A DNA stretch of 6,171 nt from PS1 clade bacterium (GCA_016779015.1 JADHOK010000079.1:1-6171), one strand, 5' to 3'; positions 1 through 5,986 are shown, numbered from the stretch's first letter. Notes: generated by a model not told the origin, from the sequence alone. Numbers and translations are program-made.

Positions 1-146
1 CCTATGAGACCTCGCGCGCCAAAGTGTTTGCCTGTGGCGATATGCGTCGCGGTCAATCGCTGGTCGTCTGGGCCATCCGCGAAGGCCGCCAAGCAGCCCG
101 CGAGGTTGACTTCCACCTGATGGGCGAAACGGCACTACCCCGATAA
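1..146 (+). CDS. gltD: Glutamate synthase (NADPH) small subunit, C-terminal end only
   Basis: This is the last 47 codons of a rightward gene cut by the left window edge; the reading frame starts at base 3 and ends at TAA 144-146. The peptide contains ACGDMRRGQSLVVWAIREGR, which matches the conserved C-terminal segment of GltD-type FAD/NAD(P)H oxidoreductases, where the GD motif contacts FAD and the RRGQSLVVWAI stretch is a family signature. In the family, GltD takes electrons from NADPH and passes them through flavin and Fe-S centres to the large subunit GltB, which makes glutamate from glutamine and 2-oxoglutarate in the cytoplasm. Only the tail is visible, so neither the N-terminal cysteine clusters nor a neighbouring gltB can be checked. 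A related GltD-like subunit of another oxidoreductase is possible but less likely given the close match to the signature. Confidence 0.88.
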   Translation, partial: YETSRAKVFACGDMRRGQSLVVWAIREGRQAAREVDFHLMGETALPR

Positions 147-148
147 TT

Positions 149-186
149 TTTCGGCGCAGGCTTGGCCTGTCGCCCGCGCGCCGAAA
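149..186 (+). terminator. Inverted repeat just after gltD; possible terminator
   Basis: A perfect 9-bp inverted repeat (149-157 TTTCGGCGC, 178-186 GCGCCGAAA) begins two bases after the gltD stop. Its 20-base interior can itself fold (AGGC 158-161 with GCCT 165-168). No T-tract follows the stem on either strand; the T-run precedes the stem on the + strand. It is therefore not a textbook intrinsic terminator, and a role in ending gltD or the convergent VWA transcript is inferred only from its position. The rest of the gap, 187-284, shows no gene or clear signal. Confidence 0.3.
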
Positions 187-284
187 CGGGTCGCCATCCG
201 CTAGACGCGGCTGGACGTTGCGCGCCAGCGCCGCGACCACAGGAAGCGGAGAGAGCAGAGGGCGCGGAGTCGGCTGAAACTTAT

Positions 285-1718
285 CTAACTGCTTAACCTT
301 AACAAATCATCCAACACACGTTCTAAATGTTTGACCGAGTTGCAGGTCTGCTTATGCGTACAAAAAGCGCCGAGTTTTTTCATCTCGCTATCGCCCGTAT
401 CCCAGACGCTTTCCGGCTCCGGGTTGAGGAAAATCACGCGGCCGGCGCGTTCGTAAAATTCTTTCAAAACCAGATGCCCGGGGTCGCCATAATTGGAGCG
501 CGCATCGCCTAACACCATCACCGTGGTTTTTTTGTCGACACTGTCCAGCGTCGCTGCCGCCAGGTCCATCATCGAGACGCCGTAATCGGTCGAGCCGCCG
601 CCATATTGGCGCAACGCCGCCTCCATCGCCGCCTCCAAATCATCGTTTTGCAAAATGTCGGAAATCTCTCCGGCGCGGTTGGAGAACACAAAGCTGCGCG
701 TCTTCGGCATCACCTCGTCGAGGCTGTAGAGAAACATCAAAAAGAAGCGCGACACGGCGGCGACCGACCCCGATACATCGCACAGCACAATCAGCTTCGG
801 CCGTTCGACCTTGACGCGCCGCCATGCGAGATTGAACAGATTGCCGTCAAACGCCACATTGGCGCGCATGGTGCGGCGAATATCCAGCATGCCGCGCTGC
901 GCTTTTTTGCGCCGCCGCGAATGGCGCGAGGCCAGCCGCTTGGCCAGCTTGCGGATAAGCTCGCGCATGATTTTCATATCCGATTTATCGAGATTGGACA
1001 GGCGGATGCGCGACAGTGCGTCCTCGCGCAATAAACGCCCGGCGTTTTTGGTGCGCATGGCAATCTGCCGTTCGACAAAATCCTGCACCGCCTCGAATAA
1101 TTGCGCGCGCCCTTGTTTCAACTGCTCGGCCCGCTCCGTCTCGCCGCCCTCATTCATCTGGCGAATGCGCGCGTCCAAATCGGCCAGCCCCATCGCCTCC
1201 ATAATGCGGCGCGAGAACATGCCCTGCTGGGTGAATAATTTGGCATCGGCGATACCGGCCTGAGACGCGGCCTGCTGCATGGCCGCTTGCAGCGCCGCCA
1301 TATCGCGGTTTTGCAGCATTTCGGTCAGCGTCTGATTGGCTGCCTCGCCACCCTCACCACCCTCGCTGCCTTCACCGCCCTCACCAGCTTGTTGCGGCTG
1401 GCCTTCGCCCGACATCTCATCGCTGCCGCTTTGCGTCTCGCTCTCGCCGCTTTCTTCATCTCCCGCATCATCCTCGGACATCGCATCGGATAGCGCGGCG
1501 GGCGGCGTTTCTTCGGGCACGCGGAAATAGGTCTCAAAGGCTTCGTCAAAAGCCTGTTTTTCCATTTCGGTTTTGGCCAAAGTCTGGCCCAAAGCGTGTT
1601 TCAATATTGAGCGGTCGTCAAAACCGATGGTCTCGAAAATCTCTGCCGCGTCCAGCGTCTCGGCCGGCGATACGCGAATATCGGCGGCGCGGAGAATTCT
1701 GACGAAATCGGCTATCAC
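285..1718 (-). CDS. CoxE-like VWA-domain protein, partner of MoxR ATPase
   Basis: This 477-residue protein has no signal peptide or membrane segment and is probably cytoplasmic. The N-terminus (1-70, with RAADIRVSPAETLDA) resembles the start of CoxE-like VWA proteins. Residues about 70-127 are a low-complexity Glu/Gly/Ser linker. Residues 220-285 are strongly basic (RHSRRRKKAQRG at 265-276). The C-terminal VWA domain carries a complete MIDAS metal site: DVSGS at 314-318, Thr377 in GGGSTDYG, and Asp405 in VLGDARS. Such proteins pair with MoxR AAA+ ATPases, binding a client through the VWA domain. Here the ATPase gene lies 8 bases upstream. The start is GTG (1718-1716), supported by a well-spaced AGGTG that overlaps the upstream stop codon; this suggests translational coupling. 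The stop is TAG at 287-285. Family assignment is firm, but the client and cellular role are not known from this sequence. Confidence 0.85.
   Translation of the reverse strand: MIADFVRILRAADIRVSPAETLDAAEIFETIGFDDRSILKHALGQTLAKTEMEKQAFDEAFETYFRVPEETPPAALSDAMSEDDAGDEESGESETQSGSDEMSGEGQPQQAGEGGEGSEGGEGGEAANQTLTEMLQNRDMAALQAAMQQAASQAGIADAKLFTQQGMFSRRIMEAMGLADLDARIRQMNEGGETERAEQLKQGRAQLFEAVQDFVERQIAMRTKNAGRLLREDALSRIRLSNLDKSDMKIMRELIRKLAKRLASRHSRRRKKAQRGMLDIRRTMRANVAFDGNLFNLAWRRVKVERPKLIVLCDVSGSVAAVSRFFLMFLYSLDEVMPKTRSFVFSNRAGEISDILQNDDLEAAMEAALRQYGGGSTDYGVSMMDLAAATLDSVDKKTTVMVLGDARSNYGDPGHLVLKEFYERAGRVIFLNPEPESVWDTGDSEMKKLGAFCTHKQTCNSVKHLERVLDDLLRLSS
1344..1385 (-). repeat. Gly-Gly-Glu repeat inside the VWA protein linker
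   Basis: Bases 1344-1385 encode residues 112-125 of the VWA protein, a run built from Gly-Gly-Glu and Gly-Ser-Glu triplets in imperfect 9-bp units. It is the most repetitive part of a longer acidic linker (about 70-127). This kind of tract is prone to length change by slippage in 9-bp steps, which would stay in frame. Confidence 0.6.
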
Positions 1719-1723
1719 CGCTG

Positions 1724-1728
1724 CACCT
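1724..1728 (-). promoter_or_regulatory. Ribosome binding site for the VWA gene, overlapping the moxR stop
   Basis: AGGTG on the minus strand (1728 to 1724) lies five bases before the GTG start at 1718. It shares bases with the TAG stop of the upstream ATPase gene (1729-1727). It decides the non-ATG start and implies that ribosomes ending on the ATPase gene can re-initiate on the VWA gene. Confidence 0.6.
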
Positions 1729-2719
1729 ATTCGGCGGCCGCGCCGCTCTCTTTGGCGTCTTGTTGTTTGGGGTTTTGTTGTTTGGGGTTTTGGCTTTCGC
1801 GCATCAGCCGCGGCAATTCGCTTTCGACACTTTCAATATCGGATTTGAATTTCAACAGCACATTCAGCGTGTTTTTCACAAAATCGCTTTCCAGCACATC
1901 CATGTTCAACAGCACCACCGTGCGCGCCCAGTCAATCGTCTCGCTGACGGCGGGCGGCTTTTTCAAATCCATCTCGCGCAGTTTCTGTACAAAATCGACC
2001 ACATTGGTGCGCAGGCTCTTATCCAGCTCAGGCACGCGGGCTTGCAATATGGTGTTTTCGCGCGCCGCATCGGGGAACGGAATATAAAGATGCAGGCAGC
2101 GCCGCTTCAGCGCATCGCCAATCTCGCGCGTATTGTTCGAGGTCAGAAATACCAGCGGCGGCTTTTTGGCTTTCACCGTGCCCAATTCGGGAATCGAGAT
2201 TTGATAATCCGACAATATCTCCAAGAGGAAAGCCTCAAACTCGTCATCCGATTTGTCGATCTCATCGATCAGCAGCACAATGCCGTCATCGGCGCGCAGA
2301 GCTTCCAGCAGCGGGCGGGTTTGCAAAAACTGCTCGGAGAAAAACACGTCCTCAAAATCATGCAGCTTGTCCATAGACTGGTCGAGCGTCGCCGCGCCCT
2401 CCATCAGGTCGCCCAGCTTTTCTTTCAACACCTGCGTATAGAGCAACTGCTTGCCATATTGCCATTCATACAGCGCCTTGGCTTCATCCAGCCCCTCATA
2501 ACATTGCAGACGTATCATATCGAGGCCGAGATATTCCGCTGTCGCTTTCGCCAATTCGGTTTTGCCGACCCCGGGCGGGCCTTCGACCAGCAAAGGTTTT
2601 TCGAGCTGTTGCGCCAAAAACAACGCCGTCGCAATTTGCTCATCGCTGACATAGCCGAGCTTTTCATAGCCCGCCATCAGCCCTTCAATGGCGTCACGCG
2701 CCGTTTTCTCTTTACTCAT
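1727..2719 (-). CDS. MoxR-family AAA+ ATPase
   Basis: This 330-residue cytoplasmic AAA+ ATPase shows Walker A GPPGVGKT at 47-54, Walker B VLLIDEID at 148-155, a sensor-1 Asn in FLTSNN (195-196) and an arginine pair in LKRRC (206-207) as the likely Arg finger. The segment FLLEILSDYQISIPELGTV (164-182) is typical of the MoxR/CoxD-type branch. In known systems these ATPases work with a VWA protein to insert metals or assemble and activate enzyme complexes. Here the VWA partner follows after 8 bases, while the lytic transglycosylase gene ends 73 bases upstream, so all three may share a transcript. ATG at 2719-2717 is preceded by an A-rich AAGG about seven bases away, a modest ribosome binding site. 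The tail after residue 308 is Gln/Lys/Ala-rich and carries a duplicated QNPKQ, probably flexible. All nucleotide-binding motifs are intact. The client is unknown. Confidence 0.9.
   Translation of the reverse strand: MSKEKTARDAIEGLMAGYEKLGYVSDEQIATALFLAQQLEKPLLVEGPPGVGKTELAKATAEYLGLDMIRLQCYEGLDEAKALYEWQYGKQLLYTQVLKEKLGDLMEGAATLDQSMDKLHDFEDVFFSEQFLQTRPLLEALRADDGIVLLIDEIDKSDDEFEAFLLEILSDYQISIPELGTVKAKKPPLVFLTSNNTREIGDALKRRCLHLYIPFPDAARENTILQARVPELDKSLRTNVVDFVQKLREMDLKKPPAVSETIDWARTVVLLNMDVLESDFVKNTLNVLLKFKSDIESVESELPRLMRESQNPKQQNPKQQDAKESGAAAE
1760..1792 (-). repeat. 15-bp tandem duplication in the 3' end of the MoxR gene
   Basis: Two exact 15-bp copies (1761-1775 and 1776-1790), with matching bases just outside, encode QNPKQ twice at residues 310-319 of the ATPase. 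On the + strand the region is a T/G-rich run with two GGGG blocks. It is in frame, lies outside the ATPase core, and looks like a slippage duplication. Confidence 0.8.
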
Positions 2720-2792
2720 ATCTCAGCCTTTTCGCGCCTCTATGCGCTTCATTGCGGGATTTATGTAACACAAAACCCCGCCAAAGCGATAC

Positions 2793-3974
2793 TTATCGCG
2801 CCAACACATGCAGCAGGCCGGGGGTGGCATAACCATCCGCCGCCAGCCCGCGGTCCTTTTGGTAATCGCGCACCGCCGCGATGGTTTGGCGTCCCAACAC
2901 ACCATCGACATCGCCCGTATCATATCCGGCGCGGCGCAAGCGGCGTTGCAATTCCGCAATTTCATCGGGCAGAAGCGGCCTGTCGGCATTGGGCCAATCG
3001 CGGGTAAACGGCGCAGCACCGGAAAAACGTTGGCTCAAATGGCCGACCGCCAGCGCATAAGCCGGCGCCGTATTATAGCGCAGCAGCACGCGGAAGTTTT
3101 TGGTCAGCAAGAACACCGGCCCGCGTAAACCGGCCGGCGCGAATAGCGAAACCTCGCCCGGCAAATCGCCTATCTCGGCTTGTGTGCCTTTTACCCCCTT
3201 GCCCAGCCAATAGGCCACCGGCTTGGCGTTTTTGATGCGCGCTTCGGCGAAGTCGAAATCGTCGGGCACCGACACCTCAACCCCCCAAATAAGGTCGCGC
3301 TGCCAGCCCATGCGTTTTAAATAATAAGCCGCCGAGGCTATTGCGTCGCGCGGCTCGGTCCAGATATCGCGAATGCCGTCGCCCGTACCATCGGCGGCGT
3401 AATCGGCATAAGTGGTCGGAATGAATTGCGTATGCCCCATGGCACCGGCCCAACTGCCTTTGAAATCCTCGAGCGCCACATCGCCCGATTGCAGAATGCG
3501 CAGCGCATAAAGCAATTGCTGGCGTCCGAAGTCAGCCCGCTTGCCCTCATAGCCCAGCGTTGCCAGCGAGCGCAGCACAGAAAAACTGCCTTTATTGCTG
3601 CCATAATTGGTCTCGACCCCCCAAATGGCGATGAGAATGCCGCGCGGCACACCGTATTTTTGCTCCAGCCCCTCGAGAAACGTTTGCCGCGCTTCCAGCT
3701 CGATACGACCCAGACGCAAGCGTTCATCGGTCACCATATGCGTCAGATAAGCCCATATCGGCTTCACATATTCGGGCTGGCGCGCCGCCAGACGCTGCAC
3801 TTCCGGGTCCGGTGTCAAACTATCCAGCGCGTCTAAATGTTTTTTATCGACCCCGTCTTTGGTCGCCGCCTGCTTAATTTCATTGATGAATGCTTTAAAG
3901 GCACGCTCATTGGCGGCGGCCGGCACAGCCACCAGCGGCAAAAAGGCAAGGCATATGACAAAAGCGCGCAGCAC
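2793..3974 (-). CDS. Secreted lytic murein transglycosylase, MltB/GH103 family, with peptidoglycan-binding domain
   Basis: This enzyme should cut the MurNAc-GlcNAc bond of peptidoglycan in the periplasm, forming 1,6-anhydro ends. The start chosen is GTG 3974-3972, because AGGGGAG sits five bases upstream and the product (393 residues) then opens with a clean signal peptide: a basic start, a hydrophobic core at about 5-17 and an Ala-X-Ala cleavage site near residue 21. No lipobox cysteine is seen, so it is probably soluble. The MltB-type SLT domain spans roughly 24-320, with catalytic Glu121 in WGVETNYG and the family segments GAMGHTQFIPTTY and YYLKRMGW. The last 60 residues (LQRRLRRAGYDTGDVDG and onward) form a PG_binding_1 domain. 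The in-frame upstream extension to ATG 4109 lacks a signal peptide at its start and would run into galU, so I reject it. The MoxR/VWA pair follows on the same strand. Confidence 0.92.
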   Translation of the reverse strand: MLRAFVICLAFLPLVAVPAAANERAFKAFINEIKQAATKDGVDKKHLDALDSLTPDPEVQRLAARQPEYVKPIWAYLTHMVTDERLRLGRIELEARQTFLEGLEQKYGVPRGILIAIWGVETNYGSNKGSFSVLRSLATLGYEGKRADFGRQQLLYALRILQSGDVALEDFKGSWAGAMGHTQFIPTTYADYAADGTGDGIRDIWTEPRDAIASAAYYLKRMGWQRDLIWGVEVSVPDDFDFAEARIKNAKPVAYWLGKGVKGTQAEIGDLPGEVSLFAPAGLRGPVFLLTKNFRVLLRYNTAPAYALAVGHLSQRFSGAAPFTRDWPNADRPLLPDEIAELQRRLRRAGYDTGDVDGVLGRQTIAAVRDYQKDRGLAADGYATPGLLHVLAR

Positions 3975-3979
3975 GAAAA

Positions 3980-3986
3980 CTCCCCT
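3980..3986 (-). promoter_or_regulatory. Strong ribosome binding site fixing the GTG start of the transglycosylase
   Basis: AGGGGAG on the minus strand (3986 to 3980) is a near-ideal Shine-Dalgarno five bases before GTG 3974. It places initiation exactly at the beginning of the signal peptide and argues against the longer in-frame ATG start at 4109. Confidence 0.75.
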
Positions 3987-4014
3987 AAAACGACCCCTTT
4001 CTCCAAACGGGTCG
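3987..4014 (-). other. Leader hairpin with T-run just before the transglycosylase ribosome binding site
   Basis: On the minus strand CGACCC (4014-4009) and GGGTCG (3996-3991) form a 6-bp stem around a 12-base loop, followed directly by TTTT (3990-3987) and then the Shine-Dalgarno. The shape recalls a short attenuator or an mRNA-stabilising hairpin, but the stem and T-run are short. Its function is inferred from position only. Confidence 0.35.
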
Positions 4015-4016
4015 GC

Positions 4017-4045
4017 TTGACCATTTGCGAAGCATTGGCCACAGT
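4017..4045 (+). promoter_or_regulatory. galU: Candidate sigma70-type promoter for galU
   Basis: TTGACC (4017-4022) matches five of six bases of the -35 consensus. After a 17-base spacer comes CACAGT (4040-4045), which matches three of six -10 bases. Transcription would begin near 4052, leaving a leader of about 50 bases before galU. The -10 is weak and promoters of this class are often degenerate, so this is a tentative call. Confidence 0.3.
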
Positions 4046-4051
4046 TACTGT
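4041..4051. promoter_or_regulatory. Small palindrome at the centre of the divergent control region
   Basis: ACAGT-T-ACTGT is a perfect 5+1+5 palindrome. Its two halves supply most of both candidate -10 elements, CACAGT on the + strand and TACAGT on the - strand. A protein bound here could control both directions, but a palindrome this short can occur by chance. Confidence 0.3.
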
Positions 4052-4074
4052 ATCGCCGATTCATGGCGCTGCAA
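4047..4074 (-). promoter_or_regulatory. Candidate promoter for the leftward transglycosylase set
   Basis: Reading the minus strand, TTGCAG (4074-4069) and TACAGT (4052-4047) are separated by 16 bases. They match three of six -35 and four of six -10 consensus bases. Transcription would start near 4040, with a leader of about 66 bases carrying the hairpin at 4014-3991. This is a weak prediction based on spacing and position. Confidence 0.25.
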
Positions 4075-4090
4075 GCGTCCACTCTCCCAA

Positions 4091-4095
4091 AGAGG
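4091..4095 (+). promoter_or_regulatory. galU: Ribosome binding site of galU
   Basis: AGAGG lies seven bases before ATG 4103. It supports that codon over the in-frame alternatives upstream, which would add 26 residues with no resemblance to the GalU family. Confidence 0.55.
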
Positions 4096-4102
4096 CTTAT
4101 TG

Positions 4103-4969
4103 ATGTCACACAAGATTGAGACCGTTGTTTTTCCTGTCGCCGGTATGGGAACGCGTTTTTTACCCGCCACCAAAGCAGTGCCCAAAGAAATGTTGCCCGT
4201 CGTCGATAAACCGCTCATCCAATGGGCGGTTGAGGAGGCCGCCGCGGCCGGATGCACCCGCTTTGTTTTTGTCACCTCGCCTGAAAAAGGCGCATTTATG
4301 AACCATTTTGGCGATGCGCCGCATTATCGCGAAACCCTGCAAGCGCGGGGCAAAACCGCCGAGCTGGAGCTTTTACAAGCCGGTTTGCCTGCTAATGCCG
4401 AAATTATCGAGACATTTCAAGACGACCCTTTGGGGCTGGGACATGCCATTTGGTGCGCCCGCGAGGCGACGGGCGACAAGCCGTTTGCGGTCATTCTGCC
4501 CGACGATATGGTGCAGCACACAACCGGCTGTTTGGCACAAATGACGGCGCAATACGCGGCGACCGGCGGTAATTTGGTGGCGGTAGAAAACGTCCCCGCC
4601 GACCAGACGCATCGCTACGGCGTGCTCGACCCGGGCGTCGAGACCGGCGCTTTGGTCGAGGTTAAAGGGTTGGTCGAAAAGCCCGCACCGGAAAATGCGC
4701 CCTCCACTCTGGCGATAATCGGGCGTTATATTCTGGCGCCGGAGATCATGGACACGCTGTCGGCTTTCAAAAAAGGGGCGGGCGGTGAAATCCAGATAAC
4801 CGATGCAATGGCTGAGCTTATCGGCACTGTGCCGATGAACGGCTTTCGCTTCGAAGGCACGCGCTATGATTGCGGCAATCGCGACGGTTTCCTCGAGGCT
4901 AATCTGGCTTTCTCTCTCATTGAAGGCGGGGCGGCGTTGAAACAACGATTGCGTCCCTTATTGGACTAA
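4103..4969 (+). CDS. galU: UTP-glucose-1-phosphate uridylyltransferase
   Basis: GalU joins UTP and glucose-1-phosphate to give UDP-glucose and pyrophosphate in the cytoplasm, supplying glucose, galactose and glucuronate donors for LPS and exopolysaccharide. The product has 288 residues, close to the usual GalU length. The N-terminal nucleotide-binding signature VAGMGTRFLPATKAVPKEML is at 12-31, followed by PLIQWAVEEA (37-46), DDPLGLGHAIWCARE (107-121), ILPDDM (131-136), YGV (172-174), VEKP (191-194), GRYIL (207-211), GGEIQITDA (227-235) and RYDCGNRDGFLEAN (254-267). The start ATG 4103 has AGAGG (4091-4095) seven bases upstream; in-frame upstream TTG starts lack such support. The gene is divergent from the transglycosylase, and kdsD follows after 48 bases. 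A sister nucleotidyltransferase such as RfbA or GlmU is excluded by the GalU-specific motifs. Confidence 0.94.
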   Translation: MSHKIETVVFPVAGMGTRFLPATKAVPKEMLPVVDKPLIQWAVEEAAAAGCTRFVFVTSPEKGAFMNHFGDAPHYRETLQARGKTAELELLQAGLPANAEIIETFQDDPLGLGHAIWCAREATGDKPFAVILPDDMVQHTTGCLAQMTAQYAATGGNLVAVENVPADQTHRYGVLDPGVETGALVEVKGLVEKPAPENAPSTLAIIGRYILAPEIMDTLSAFKKGAGGEIQITDAMAELIGTVPMNGFRFEGTRYDCGNRDGFLEANLAFSLIEGGAALKQRLRPLLD

Positions 4970-4991
4970 TCGGCAAATTCGGGCATAACTA

Positions 4992-5016
4992 TCCGATAAT
5001 TTTTATCGGAGTTTTT
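4992..5016 (+). terminator. Terminator-like hairpin that contains the kdsD ribosome binding site
   Basis: TCCGATAA (4992-4999) and TTATCGGA (5003-5010) form a perfect 8-bp stem with a 3-base loop, followed by G and then TTTTT (5012-5016), the layout of an intrinsic terminator. The kdsD Shine-Dalgarno GGAG (5008-5011) is within the 3' arm and its last base, six bases before ATG 5018. The element could end part of the galU transcripts, hide the kdsD ribosome binding site, or both. The stem has only three G-C pairs, so it may be a leaky or regulated element rather than a full stop. Confidence 0.5.
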
Positions 5017-5017
5017 G

Positions 5018-5974
5018 ATGGCGTCTGACGCACTCACTTCTGCCCGCAAAACACTGGCCGCCGAGGCTGCCGGTCTGAACCAATTAGCCGAGGCGCTGGG
5101 CGATGATTTCGTCGCCGCCATTGACCTTCTGGCCGATGTCAAAGGCCGGGTGATTGTCTCAGGCATGGGCAAAAGCGGCCATATCGGCAATAAAATCGCC
5201 GCCACCATGGCTTCCACCGGCACCCCCGCCTCTTTTGTCCATCCGGCAGAAGCCAGCCATGGCGATCTGGGCATGATTACAACCGATGATGTGGTGCTGG
5301 CGCTCAGCTGGTCTGGCGGCACGCAAGAGCTGGCCAGTCTGCTGGGCTATACCAAACGCTTTTCCATCCCGCTTATCGCCATCACTTCGGGCGCTGACAG
5401 TCTGCTTGGCCAAGCGGCGGATATTTGCCTGACCCTGCCTAAAGCCGACGAGGCCTGCCCCAATGGTCTGGCCCCGACCACCTCGACCACTATGCAATTG
5501 GCGCTCGGCGATGCGCTGGCCGTGGCACTGTTGGAACGGCGCAATTTCTCGGCTTCCGATTTCAAGGATTTCCACCCCGGTGGCAAGCTCGGCGCGAGCC
5601 TGAGCCGCATTCGTGAGGTCATGCATGCGGGCGACGCCCTGCCGCTGGCAGATGGTGCCATGCGGATGGATGAGGCGATTGTGGTGATGACTGAAAAAGG
5701 TTTCGGATGTCTCGGCATTGTCGATGGCAAAGGCGCGCTTTCCGGCATCATCACCGATGGCGACCTGCGCCGCCACATGGCCGATGACCTTTTGGCCAAA
5801 ACCACCAGCGACATTATGACCACCAACCCCCAAACGATTGGCGGTGACAAACTGACTGCCGAAGCCCTAAGCTTGATGCAAGAAAACAAAATTCAATGCC
5901 TGTTTGTTTGCGAGGAGGGTAATCCGACAGGCCTTGTCCGCGTTTTGGATTTGTTGCGGCTAGGAACTGCCTAG
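5018..5974 (+). CDS. kdsD: D-arabinose-5-phosphate isomerase (KpsF/GutQ family)
   Basis: KdsD converts ribulose-5-phosphate to arabinose-5-phosphate, the first step towards Kdo for the LPS inner core. The 318-residue protein has an N-terminal SIS sugar-isomerase domain (about 35-190) with GMGKSGHIG (49-57), HPAEASHGDLG (75-85) and HPGGKLG (186-192). Two CBS domains follow (about 200-260 and 265-318), with DIMTTNP at 265-271. The residues reported as important in E. coli KdsD (Lys59, Glu111, Glu152, His193) all have counterparts at a constant offset of seven: Lys52, Glu104, Glu145 and His186. Residue 101 is Gly in SWSGGTQEL, where the family usually has Glu. ATG 5018 is preceded by GGAG six bases away; TTG 5015 immediately upstream is less suited. 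A GutQ-type catabolic paralogue is possible, but the galU neighbour favours the biosynthetic role. Confidence 0.92.
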   Translation: MASDALTSARKTLAAEAAGLNQLAEALGDDFVAAIDLLADVKGRVIVSGMGKSGHIGNKIAATMASTGTPASFVHPAEASHGDLGMITTDDVVLALSWSGGTQELASLLGYTKRFSIPLIAITSGADSLLGQAADICLTLPKADEACPNGLAPTTSTTMQLALGDALAVALLERRNFSASDFKDFHPGGKLGASLSRIREVMHAGDALPLADGAMRMDEAIVVMTEKGFGCLGIVDGKGALSGIITDGDLRRHMADDLLAKTTSDIMTTNPQTIGGDKLTAEALSLMQENKIQCLFVCEEGNPTGLVRVLDLLRLGTA

Positions 5975-5980
5975 CCCTTT

Positions 5981-5986
5981 TGGAGG
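5981..5986 (+). promoter_or_regulatory. Strong ribosome binding site of the receptor gene
   Basis: TGGAGG lies five bases before ATG 5992, in the 17-base gap after the kdsD stop. It supports this start and suggests efficient translation from the same transcript as kdsD. Confidence 0.7.

Noticed and set aside
606..1263. Rightward open frames opposite the VWA gene
   Set aside because: They overlap each other and the VWA coding region, and their Arg/Ala/His-rich products look like reverse-strand artefacts.
2720..2792. Promoter or terminator between the transglycosylase and MoxR genes
   Set aside because: A short palindrome over the transglycosylase stop (2786-2799) and an AT-rich TACATAAAT are present, but no -35 at usable spacing and no proper T-tract after a strong stem were found.
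1760..3007. Long rightward open frame (about 415 codons) opposite the MoxR gene
   Set aside because: It is antisense to a gene with intact AAA+ motifs, starts with TTG inside the tandem repeat, and its product is rich in His, Gln and Arg without any domain, as expected for a shadow frame in GC-rich DNA.
4373..4945. Leftward open frame opposite galU
   Set aside because: It is covered by a confidently assigned galU, with no ribosome binding site or family resemblance seen.
5159..5833. Leftward open frame opposite kdsD (about 224 codons)
   Set aside because: It lies wholly inside the kdsD coding sequence, and its Gly/His/Gln-rich product shows no recognisable motif.
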